From Membranipora membranacea (lineage: Eukaryota; Bryozoa; Gymnolaemata; Cheilostomatida; Membraniporidae), in the NCBI GenBank assembly GCA_914767715.1, contig OU612074.1:14494062-14558061 (forward strand): a stretch of DNA of 64,000 bases, written 5' to 3'. The notes below the pieces were generated by a model. It did not search any database, was not told the DNA's origin, and saw nothing but the letters and a program-made list of their open reading frames with translations. Shown in pieces: positions 47,298-57,780 of this stretch. Positions within the stretch are counted from its first letter, which is position 1. The number at the start of each line of letters is the position of its first letter. Made by a program: the position numbers and the translations under genes.

Positions 47298-47873
47298 TCA
47301 TCACTAATGGTGGATGGCTGGAGAAGAAGATATTCCTTACATTTTGAGAGCTCATATAACTCCATTCAAAGCAACTGGCTAGATGTTTTGATTCCACAAC
47401 TCTCTATTTAAATTTTTGACTGGTGGCTATGCTGGGCAAAGCCCAGCTGTGGCAGCAGTGGTTTAAACAGATTAGTAAAACAACCCGAGAGAGAAGAAAT
47501 GACTGCATTGTACAATCTTCGGTGACAAATTATAACAATGTCAGCAATAAGGATCTGTTATAAATATAATAATAAATTTATCTAAATCTAAAACATAAAG
47601 GTCCGAGTTCCAAGTCAATTCTTCGATACATAATGTATGTTTGAGCGTTGTCAGGGTTGTATAATTGTGCGCTGAGGTGCAACTTATGCAGCACCAATTC
47701 AATACATTCTTTTTCTGTTGGTCGAGTGTTGTCATGTTGACTAGGAAACATCAAATGATTGAAATGGCCAGTTAAAGTATTACATCCTAGAGTATCATTT
47801 GTTTCATAAATTTTTCATTAAAATAACACAAATGATTATTTTATGGTTCATATCGATGTTATAATTATGATGT

Positions 47874-48182
47874 CAATAACTATCCTAATGAAGTAAGTAC
47901 TGGCAAGGGGTTTAAGGGTTAAAGAAAATGTGATTAAAAAAATAATTAGTTGAAGTGAAATTTTTGAGACAGAAACCTCCTTGTGTTAACAAAAGGATCG
48001 ATATGAACCATAAATATTCATTTGTGTTATTTTAATGAATACTTATGGTTCATATCGATCCTTTTGTTAACACAAAGAGGTTTTTGTCTCAAAAATTTCA
48101 CTTCAACTAATTATTTTTTTAATCACATTTTCTTTAACCCTTAAACCCCTTGCCAGTACTTACTTCATTAGGATAGTTATTG
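47874..48182. repeat. Inverted duplication upstream of L3
   Basis: Two arms of about 150 bp, each carrying ACTTCAACTAATTATTTTTT and TTAACCCTTAAACCCC, in opposite orientation. The matching flank upstream of the truncated copy (40840-40985) has only one arm. The right arm ends 130 bp before the L3 start codon. Confidence 0.8.
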
Positions 48183-48311
48183 CAATACACAATGTGTCTA
48201 TTATCATCGGTCGATCATCTGACAGGAAATGAAAATGCTGGGCAAACCACATCATGAGTGTACGAGCCGAAGACTGCTCTTCATTATTAAGATTAAAGTT
48301 CAGCTAGCAAG

Positions 48312-51029
48312 ATGTGGAGTTCTTATTTCTTGCTGTTGAAAATTCCTATTTGTTTTCTTCACTTATGTTTAGGCCATCAAATTCAGATCAGGGCCAATAT
48401 TTCTTTTGGTGTGGTCTCCATTGACCAGCCAGATTCATCAGTGAGGGCTATTTCTCAAGCAAAATCTGCAGCTCAGTGTGGATTGGAGTGTATAATTGGA
48501 GCTGAGGAGTGCAAAGGTTACACCTATATTGCTTCCGCAAATCATAGCTGCTATCTTTATCAAAGCATACCGCTAACTGATGAAGTAGGGACTGAAGTCT
48601 TTGTCATCTCTACACCTAAATCTGCTACCCAGAGAAAGCAACTAGGTTTGTGTCTGTTACAATATTGACATTATTGGAAAATACATTTATTATTATTTAA
48701 CAATATTATATCTATATATTGATTAATTTTTTAACTGCAAGATTTTACTTTCAAGCGCCATAATCTATGTGAAAAAATAAGTGCAACGGAACAGAATAGG
48801 TTACCTGAGCTTAAACCGGAAAGCTATCACCTTCCAGCTCTAAACTTTATTGAAACAATACTTTTTGAAATGTTTGGTATATCTATGCCTTCTTTTCAGA
48901 CCTCAGTCTGTTGTGTTTCTTTAAATCGGTAGGAATAGTAGCAGATTATCAGAATTAGAATTAAGTTTCGCAATAAACATTGTGCACTTTGTTGAATAAG
49001 AATGCCTAAAAAACACCGCAACAATCATCATCATCTCAGCTTTATTATTGTACTGGTATGAATACCATCTGCTGGATTTACACTGATTGTTAGGTTGTCA
49101 ACAGAGCATGTGAAGTTAAAGTTGCGTGTTTTATATTCTTCAAGAACTCGTGACCTAAACAAATCACAATAATGTTGAAATGGTGTTAACATGGTGCAAG
49201 ATAAAAAAGACATCATGTATAAAAGTTTTGTCAGAGATAACTAAAATTAACATTTTAAAGAGCAACCAAGGTTTCAAACAACTTCTCATTGATGGCCATT
49301 GATTAATAGCAGATTGCACCTTCTGCATGAGGAAAAAGACAAAATATAATTCGGATGATTATTCAGCCAGAATTCTTGTGAAACATTTCTTACATCAGGT
49401 ACTCAAACTCAGCTAAAAGAGAATACCACATAGCAGTTTCCTGTTCCTGTTATTGTTTAGCCTGTGCTCTATAATTATTACAGCAAAGTCTTGGAACCTC
49501 CCCTAAACTGAAGTGTTACCCAGCTTAGAGTCAGCAACTACTTTGAGTTTTGCATCGCGTAATGCACAAAGCTGATGCTGCCCAGCACATTATTTGCTAC
49601 CCATTAATGCATTGCTGCGAAACCTTGGTTGCCCTTTAAGTTACGATAATATGATGATCAATTATTTAAGCTGACCCATGCGATGATGGTTATTAAAGGT
49701 CCAAACACTTATAAAAAAAGAGAAAACATTTCACACACACTAACAATTAATGAGCCGATCAGAGAATTAGATAACGGAAAATCCAAGCATTAACAGGGCT
49801 TGGCGAGTGATGAGACTTGAGATGATGGCAGCCAACCTGAGAAAAAATACATTGCTATATAAAATACATTATATTGCTGTCAAAAATTTAACTTTCACCA
49901 ATTGTCATATAAATGATGCAATGACTTCCATTGTCTAAAAGCTTAATTTTATAGCAATACAAGCAAGACATTATTCATTGAAATAGAGTTAACATGTATG
50001 TATATTATATATATTATGTATATGCACTTACATGACTCCATAAAAGCTGATCATGGAGAAAAGTTTATACTCGGTAGAACATTTGCCACAGAGAATGTAA
50101 TAGTGGCCTTATTGGCATGGCTGTATCCTCTATGCTTACATAAAAATACTCATTATCATGAGTCGTGCTCAAAATAGAAGAAAAGGAAAGTTGCGGTGCA
50201 TTTCAGCTTGTTAAAGCTATCCATATTTAATTATAGGCTATGATGGTAAATCTAAATGTGTGTTAAAGTCTTATTTTACATGGTCATAGTCATTGCATCA
50301 ATATCTAATAATTATAATATAATATGATAATATAATAAGATGTGAATTAATGTCTGGATTCAACACTCAATAAACTTTTTCCTTTTATAATTATAGATAC
50401 TGGCACTGAGGCAGTCTTGTCAACAGATTATGGCGGTAACGGACATGCCTACAAGGCAGTAGATGGAGTGTATAATTATGGTTCAGGTAGTGCCCACACA
50501 GAACATGAGGTATCACCCTGGGTTCAGATTAACCTGTTACAAGATGAGATCATCAGAGGTGTTAAGATATGGAACAGATGTGGACCTAACCCAGGTATGA
50601 CAAGTTCATTTCAGTTTGTAATTACTATTATTATTATTATTATTGGCTTTGTCACAGCAAAAGGTGATGTTTTTACTAATCATTGACCTAGTTCTATTCG
50701 GCTGGGATTGATCGGACCTCTTATGTCTTCTGAATTAGTGTGTATCTTCACACAAAAACTCCATGACTGTTTTCTGTCTAATACTCACTACAAAATATGT
50801 GCACTCTAAAAAAGATGCAAATTTAGGACTATCGATATCGTGCAAAGATTTATAGCCACTAGCAGTCGCTCATTTATGTATTCTACATCTGTTTAACCTT
50901 TCACCTGGCACTCAACCTGCTATCAGAATGCATCTGTGTTATGAAGGAATGATTGGGCGCTATGTCCGCCTCACAATGGTTGAAGGGAATAATTACCTTA
51001 ATATACTGGAGCTTGAAGTGCATGTTTAA
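48312..51029 (+). CDS. L3: diverged secreted PAN plus F-type-lectin-like protein
   Basis: Exon 1 (48312-48645, phase 1 donor) encodes a signal peptide (LLKIPICFLHLCLG) and a PAN-like domain (AQCGLECIIGAEECKGYTYI, HSCYLYQS). Exon 2 (50397-50594) has exactly the 198 nt of the L1 and L2 exon 2, with AYKAVDGVYNYG, AHTEHEVSPWVQI and RGVKIWNR. The last exon ends at TAA 51027-51029 with SPGTQPAIRMHLC, IGRYVRLTMVEG and ILELEVHV. Its 5' boundary is uncertain: an acceptor at 50862 keeps the frame, but the first 60-70 bp found in L1 and L2 (QRL to GFGD) are not recognisable, so the protein would be shorter by about 21 residues. It is probably expressed but could be decaying at exon 3. Confidence 0.65.
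49255..49639 (-). mobile_element. TTAA-flanked MITE, copy 1
   Basis: TTAA on each side, with inverted ends AGAGCAACCAAGGTTTC and GAAACCTTGGTTGCCCTT. The internal sequence is the reverse of the two copies at 62987-63752. TTAA target sites are typical of piggyBac-type elements; no transposase is present. It lies in L3 intron 1. Confidence 0.8.
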
Positions 51030-51600
51030 ATGTGATAGGTGTCCAACATTAGACAATTTTGAGACGACTATCGATAACAGGTAGATTGTTGTAATCTTTA
51101 TGACAGCCCAAAGAGTTGAAAAATGGATAAACAGTTACCAAGGTCATTATGTGACTGTTTTTGTGTCTGCAATATATACCTTGAGCATTGAAGATATTCA
51201 GGCAAAGGTACTGGTTGGCTTATATTTTCACTACATAAGAGAACATGATTCAATTATTATCAAGGAAACTACCGTTAACACGTGTTTCTTATTCTTATTT
51301 TAATCACATTGAATTAAAATGAATCTGTGTTATTCAAGTGTTAGCTTGTTCAAGGAGTTAGAGTTCCTCTCAGTCTTTGGTTTGTTTTAGTACATTATTC
51401 TTTATTTGATATCATTTCCAACGTTGGCTGTGTTTTACCATAAACGCCCGAACTGTTTTGTAAGCAGATATTCATTCATAAATTATACATATATTATAAT
51501 TGAATATACCTTAATTTGTATAATAGTCATTGGATAAGAATGTTTTACAGAATACCAAAAATAAATTGAAAGAAAAAACTGATGCCAGAATTTTCACTAC

Positions 51601-54422
51601 CTGAACAAAAACTTGATCCGATGACGTTGTGTCATTTTAGGAAGGAAATGAGGCAAAAAACGCTGTTTTTGTCAATGCAGATGGAGGGGTCAAATTAATT
51701 GCAAAAAATTTCAAAACATGTGGAATGTATACTTAGAGATTGCATTCATCATAAAAATTGATTTTTCTCTGATATATGACTAGTCTAAATTGACTTTTTA
51801 CGTCATGCCATACAACGCATTTTTTATGTGAAGCCGTGAAAATATGTGAAATTTCAACAGATCATAGGCTTTGAATCAAAATTAATTATGATTTTCTCTT
51901 AGAGTACTCTTCAGATGTCATACACATCGACTTTTAAAAGCTTGCAATGACAGTAGACTCTCGAATACGGCTAATATTTTCGCCGCCTTTGCAGAAAGCC
52001 AAACATGCTGTCCAAATAACCATTATTGTGGCCAAACAAAGTTTTTTTGAAAGTTCTCACATACGAAGCCGCTTTCATTAACCATGGTGCACACAAGAAA
52101 TGCCAACACAATTTTTCATTGCATCTTCATTATTCTTGCATGTAACATAAAAGAATGCAAAAGTCCCTAAAAAGACCTCAAAAGTCCCTAAAAATAGCTG
52201 ATTTTTGGCATTCTTTTGCGTTAAATTCAAAAAGAATGAAGATGTAATGAAAAATTATGTTGGCATTTCCTGTGTGCACCATGGTTAATGAATGCGGCTT
52301 CGTATGTGAGAACTTTCAAAAAAACTTTGTTTGGCCACAATAATGGTTATTTGGATAGCATGTTTGGCGTTATGCAAAGGTGGCGAGAATATTAGCCGTA
52401 TTCGAGAGTCTACTGTCATTGCAAAATGCAAGCTAATTCTTTGAAAGTCAATGTGTATGACATTTGAAGAGTACTCTAAAAGAAAATCATAATTAATTTT
52501 GATTCGAGCCTATGATCTGTTGTGAATTAATGATTGAAATTTCACAAATTTTCAGTGCTTCACATAAAAAATGCGTTGTATGGTGTGACGTAAAAAGTCA
52601 ATTTAGATCATAGCCTTAATAATAAACCTAGACTGTACACTGTATGGAGCATTAGCATTGAGGCAGTGAGGCACTTAATTATGGTGACGCGACGTCACGG
52701 GAGGGTGTAGAAACAGTGATTTTTACCCATAGCTATCATTGATTTACCTGTCCCAGCTCTGGTTAAATGTTGATAACTCAATGGGCTTCAATCGGAATTT
52801 AAGTTTGAAATTTGCAATTAATTCAGCAGCTTCTGGTGATCAATTTGATAGTCTGTTTAGCTTTGTAGCGTAAATATTATCAAAAAAGCAAGCTATTGAA
52901 AACTGTGCATGGACTCAAAACTATAACTTTTTTTGCAGTTTCAACCTTGATTTTCAGTTTATTGCCTAATCAATTTTAATGGGATTTCAAGTTTGAAAAT
53001 TGCAATAGACTCAGCAGCTTATGGGGCTCGTTTTGAAGGTCTGTTCAGCGTTAGGTATAACCGGGGAGTTTAGGACTTTCCTCCTTGTTATAATCGAACA
53101 AGCAAGAACAATACCTAGCAGGCAAAGGAAAGTATAGTCATTGTATCACAGTTACATACTGGTGGTTCAGAAGATCCGCTCTGGCCTGGCTTATCCATTG
53201 TGAAAAAATAGATAGTGCTTAGCTTGATGTGTGTTACAACTGCTGTGTACTCAGAAATCTAGAAATCTGTTGCTATATTGCTGACTCCAGCAGACCCAAT
53301 AAACATAATAGTATTTCAAAAGTTCATAAGAAAGTGTTTCGTGGTAGGAATTGATGTATTATGATTTCCTAAATTACTGGATTTAGCTGTTGCTTGTTTT
53401 ATCAGGCTGCTAATATAAGGTAAGAACGAGGAGAATGCTGCCGGGGCAGGAGGTCTCGCTTTACTTTTGACCCATCGAAGTGACCATTATATTAGCTACA
53501 CAGAATATCGTCTACTATGAACTTCAATTTTAATTGAAGCTTTGTGAGGTCCGGCCTTGACTTGTTTACTTCCAACTGTTGGTCACATTTCAATAATGGT
53601 GGTGGATATTTTGTCTAAGGTCATGACATTTCTTATTGTGTATGCCTGGCTCAAAATGAGCAAAAAAGCATTCAAAAAAAGCAAGGATGAAATTAGTCAT
53701 TTCTTTGGTAATTGTGTATTCACCAAGTAAATTCAATTGCTTGCTTCCTCAGTTATTCCAAGGAAGAAAGTCCTGAACTTCATGGTTATACTTGAGCTAC
53801 AAGGCAGAACAGAGCATCAAAATGATCTCCACAAGCTACCGAATCTATTGCAATTTTTAAACTCAAAATCCCATCGAAGTTGATACGGAAATGAACTTTA
53901 AAACAGGGCTGAAACTGCAAAAAAAATTATAGCTTCGAGTCTAAGCACCGTTTTCAATAGCTTGCTTTTTTGATAATATTTGAGCTACAAAGCTAAACAG
54001 ACTATTAAAATGATCACCAGAAACTGCTGAATCCATTGCAATTTTCCAACTTAAATTCCGATCGAAGCCAATCGAGTTATCAACATTTAACCAGAGCTGG
54101 GACAGGTAAATCAATGATAGCCATCAGTAAAAATCACTGCTTCTTCACCCTCCAGTGACGTCGCGTCACCATAATTAAGTGCCTCACTTCAGCTATATAC
54201 AGTGTCCTGTCTAGGTTTATTATTAAGTCTATGATTTAGACTAGTCGTATATCAAAGAAAATCAAATTTTACGAGGAACGCAATCTCTAAGTATACATTC
54301 CACCTGATTTGAAATCTTTTGCAATTAATTTGACTGCTCAATCTGCATTGACAAAAAGACCGTTTTCTGCCTCATTTTCTCCCTATAATGACACAACGTC
54401 ATCGAATCAAGTTTTTGTTCAG
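51601..54422. mobile_element. Large fold-back element with nested palindrome
   Basis: The left arm starts GAACAAAAACTTGATCCGAT and the right arm ends with its complement. The arms match at about 80-90% by eye through GACGTTGTGTCATT, TGTATACTTAGAGATTGC, TTAATAATAAACCTAGAC, GCGACGTCAC and CAAAAAAGCAAGCTATTGAA, leaving a loop at about 53105-53735. The left arm is interrupted by the 824-bp palindrome at 51784-52607. No transposase or other ORF of note. Each arm is about 0.7 kb once the insert is removed. Confidence 0.85.
51784..52607. mobile_element. 824-bp palindromic element nested in a fold-back arm
   Basis: Ends TCTAAATTGACTTTTTACG and its exact complement; the arms pair almost along their full length (ATGCGTTGTATGG, AGAGTACTCTTC, CGTATTCGAGAGTCTAC, CTTCGTATGTGAGAAC, CCATGGTTAATGAA), with a short centre near 52190. 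The uninterrupted site is visible in the opposite arm at about 54225-54245, which shows this is a later insertion. Confidence 0.88.
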
Positions 54423-54696
54423 CTCTTCATTTTCAGTAGCTCGGCGGCTTTCCAACGGTATATGATATGTTAATATTCGGATTGATCTTTGACATTACCT
54501 TAACAAATAACATACTGACAGAAAGCTGGAATAAAGTGAAAAAAAGTGGGCAGATTTAGTACTCAAAACACCCTGTTCCTCCTCCACATAATCAGCTCGT
54601 ACACAAAGCTAGATCATTCTCCACTTTATCTTTTATTTATTCTTCCAATGCATAAATTGATGAGAAAATAATTTATTTGAAAGCTTCCGGCAGATC

Positions 54697-54870
54697 AATG
54701 ATGATGATGATTCAAACATCGCATGCCACACTGTGCCTTGACTTTGGTGACCAGTCTGACAGAAGGATCTAGTTCGTCTATGGAGACAACTTCAAAAGAT
54801 ACACCCGCATTGATCAGAATGTTTTGACCAAGTAGGACAAAATCCACATCTTGCTAGCTGTGCAAGGTTG
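54697..54870 (-). pseudogene. L5: fragment of a lectin-gene first exon
   Basis: The minus strand reads GQNILINAGVSFEVVSIDEL and then KAQCGMRCLNHH, close to L1 and L2. It lacks part of the signal peptide and runs into an ATC-repeat with a stop after the second PAN cysteine. The sequence beyond, to about 55258, resembles the L1/L2 5' flank. Confidence 0.75.
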
Positions 54871-55131
54871 TTAGAGATGAGGATCGACCACATTTGTGCA
54901 CCACCTTGATCTCTTCAGATCGACAAGCTTCTCAATCCATTAGAGATAATTAATCAATACAAGAGTTTTATTCACAAAGTATGTTGACATGGTAAAACAA
55001 TTCATGGTCAATGTATTGCAGATGTTATCTAATTTGTAAAGTGCGAATTTCAATTTGAGACAAGATTTTACTATGTCATTGCTCATGAAATTTGATGTAG
55101 ATTTGAGCCCTTCTCAGTTGATACAGTAAGT

Positions 55132-55258
55132 CAATGACAACTCAATCAATCTTGGCTGTACAAACATCCGGAATGCCATTTCAAAAGTGAAATCGCCCTA
55201 CTCAGTCACAGACAATAAAATCAATTTCATCTATTCCACTGGCTGGCAAAATAAACTT
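55132..55258. repeat. 127-bp direct repeat, left copy
   Basis: Begins CAATGACAACTCAATCAATC and ends CAAAATAAACTT. The right copy is 56907-57033. Both abut the fold-back element exactly. Confidence 0.85.
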
Positions 55259-56906
55259 GTACCGTGGCCTATAACTGCCAGAGCATGAAGTGAAAACATA
55301 CATTGACCCGCTACAAATTGAGACATTTTCCCGCCGCAAATCAGTTTTTACAAAATGACCCGCCGCAAATTGAGACATTTACCCGCCGCAAATCAATTTC
55401 TGTAAAATACCCCGCCACAAATCAGTTTTTGCAAAATACCCCGCCGTAAATTCAGAGATTTAACCGCCACAAATTGTTTACTGCAAAATTTCCCGCCACA
55501 AATCGGTTTTTGCAAAATACCCTACCGCAATTTCAGAGATTTACCCGCCACAAATTGTTTACTGCAAAATACCCCGCCACAAATCGATTTTTGCAAAATA
55601 CCCTGCCGCAAATTCAGAGATTTACCCGCCACAAATTGTTTACTGCAAAATACCCCGCCACAAATCTGTTTTTTACAAAATACCCTGCCGCAAATTCAGA
55701 GATTTACCCTCCACAAATTGTTTACTGCAAAATACCCCGCCACAACTCGGGTTTTGCGAAATACCCTGCCGCAAATTCAGAGATTTACCCGCCACAAATT
55801 GTTTACTGCAAAATACCCCGCCACAAATCGGTTTTTGCAAAATACCCTGCCGCAAATTCAGAGATTTACCCGCCACAAATTGTTTACTGCAAAATACCCC
55901 GCCACAAATCGGTTTTTGCAAAATACCCTGCCGCCAATTCAGAGATTTACCCGCCACAAATTGTTTACTGCAACATACCCCGCCACAAATCGCTTTTTGC
56001 AAAATACCCTGCCGCAAATTCAGAGATTTATCTGCCACAAATCAAGTTTTACAAAATAACCCGCTGCAAACTCAGACATACTCCTTCATTCATTCATTGA
56101 CCTGCTGCAAATAAGATTTTTTACAAAATGAACTGCTACAAATTCAGGCATTGACCTGCTGCAAATTCAGGCATTGACCTGCTACAAATCAGTTTTTTCA
56201 AAAAGACCTGCTACAAATCAGTTTTTGCAAAAAGACCTGCTACAAATTCAGGCATTGACCTGCTACAATTCAGTTTTTGCAAAATGACCTGCTGCAAATT
56301 TGCTGATTTACCTGTGGCGAATTTGCTGATTTACCTGTGGCAAATTTGCTGATTAACCTGCGGCAAATGGAGGAAAGACTATTTGTTTTAACCGATGTAT
56401 TACCAATATGTAAATAGGCAACAGGCAAGAGATTGTCTTGGAGTTTTGCCATATTGCTGTACTGGATTTGTACTGAAATGGATTTGCGGCGGGTAAATGT
56501 CTCAATTTGCGGCGGGTCATTTTGTAAAAAATGGATTTGCGGCGGGTAAATGTCTCAATTTGCGGCGGGTCATTTTGTAAAAACGGATTTGCGGCGGGTA
56601 AATGTCTCGATTTGCAGCAAGGTATTTTGCTAAAACTGATTTGCAGCAGGTGAACGTCCGAATTTGCAGCAGGGTATTTTGCTAGAACTGATTTGCGGCA
56701 GGTGAATGTCTGAATTTGCAGCAGGGTATTTTGCTAGAACTGATTTGCAGCAGGTCAATCTCTGAATTTGCGGCGGGGTATTTAGCAAAAACCGATTTGT
56801 GGCGGGATATTTTGCAGAAATGGATTTGCGGCGGGTAAATGTCTCAATTTGTAGCGGGTCAATGTGTGTTTTCACTTTATGCTCTGGCAGTTAAAGGGCA
56901 CGGTAC
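55259..56906. mobile_element. Fold-back element made of 81-bp tandem repeats
   Basis: Terminal inverted repeats of about 60 bp (left AACTGCCAGAGCATGAAGTG; right is its complement with one change). The left half repeats an 81-bp unit, itself three 27-bp subunits built around CCGCCACAAATNNNTTTTTG, with copies starting near 55546, 55627, 55708, 55789, 55870 and 55951. The right half (56470-56860) holds the same subunits inverted (GGATTTGCGGCGGGTAAATG). Long ORFs arise only because 27 and 81 are multiples of three. Confidence 0.85.
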
Positions 56907-57033
56907 CAATGACAACTCAATCAATCTTGGCTGTACAAACATCTGGAATGCCATTTCAAAAGTGAAATCGGCCTACTCAATCACAGACAATAAAATCAAT
57001 TTAATCTATTCCACTGACTGGCAAAATAAACTT
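56907..57033. repeat. 127-bp direct repeat, right copy
   Basis: Same length and nearly the same bases as 55132-55258 (a handful of substitutions). It begins at the first base after the element's right end. Confidence 0.85.
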
Positions 57034-57369
57034 TACAAATTGTTCAAAAAACCTAGTCCAACAGGTTAACCAGTATAATATATTCAATTGACAAAGTGCA
57101 TATTTTTAACATATGAGAAATATATTTTGTTTATAACCAGCTCTATATCTATCCAATAAACCATACCATATTTATAATATTCTATGCATATGTAATTTTC
57201 TATGTCGAATATAAAAAAAAGTGGGATTTACTCAAAAAATGAACAGCTGTTGCATTTATAACTGTACATTTTTGTTTTGAATATAAAATAATCAGGCACA
57301 CAAATATATATGTAAATGTACATTTTTCTGCCCATAAATATGCTTACCATAGCTATTGATTATGAACAG

Positions 57370-57375
57370 TTTATT
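57370..57375 (-). promoter_or_regulatory. Possible polyadenylation signal of F4
   Basis: AATAAA on the minus strand 406 bp beyond the F4 stop, in sequence homologous to the F2 signal at 32000-32005. Confidence 0.45.
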
Positions 57376-57780
57376 GAATTGAATTAAATTTAGAGGTGAT
57401 CTTCTGATTTTGGCAAGAAAATATGTCTACAAAAAAGTCTTAATATGTACACTGTAATATATTGATTTGATATTGACAAAATTTAGGTAAGCATTATGAA
57501 TGAGCGATGCTTTTTGAGCCAATTTCTGACCCCAAACCCTTGCCTGAATGGATCTTTCAATTAGGCTTATCTACTCCAAAATTATTCCACTGACATAATA
57601 TATTAAGGCATTAAGGCATGAATGGTCTTTGAGGTCTTCAGCTCTGGTTCGATCAATTTTGGCAGTTAGTCACCAGGTAAGACGTTGGGATTGGCTTAGT
57701 GCAAACATGAACTAGCAGAGATATAAATTTTATATTGTAAAATTATTTTTAAGAAAGGCAAGATTGACCGTATCGTCACT

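Noticed and set aside
55474-56100. A 208-residue plus-strand ORF and a 121-residue minus-strand ORF with internal repeats
   Set aside because: Both arise from 81-bp tandem repeats inside a fold-back element; the period is a multiple of three and both strands are open.
55300-56330. Regular repeats resembling a CRISPR array
   Set aside because: The repeats are contiguous with no unique spacers, vary in sequence, have an inverted counterpart, and lie in animal DNA without cas genes.
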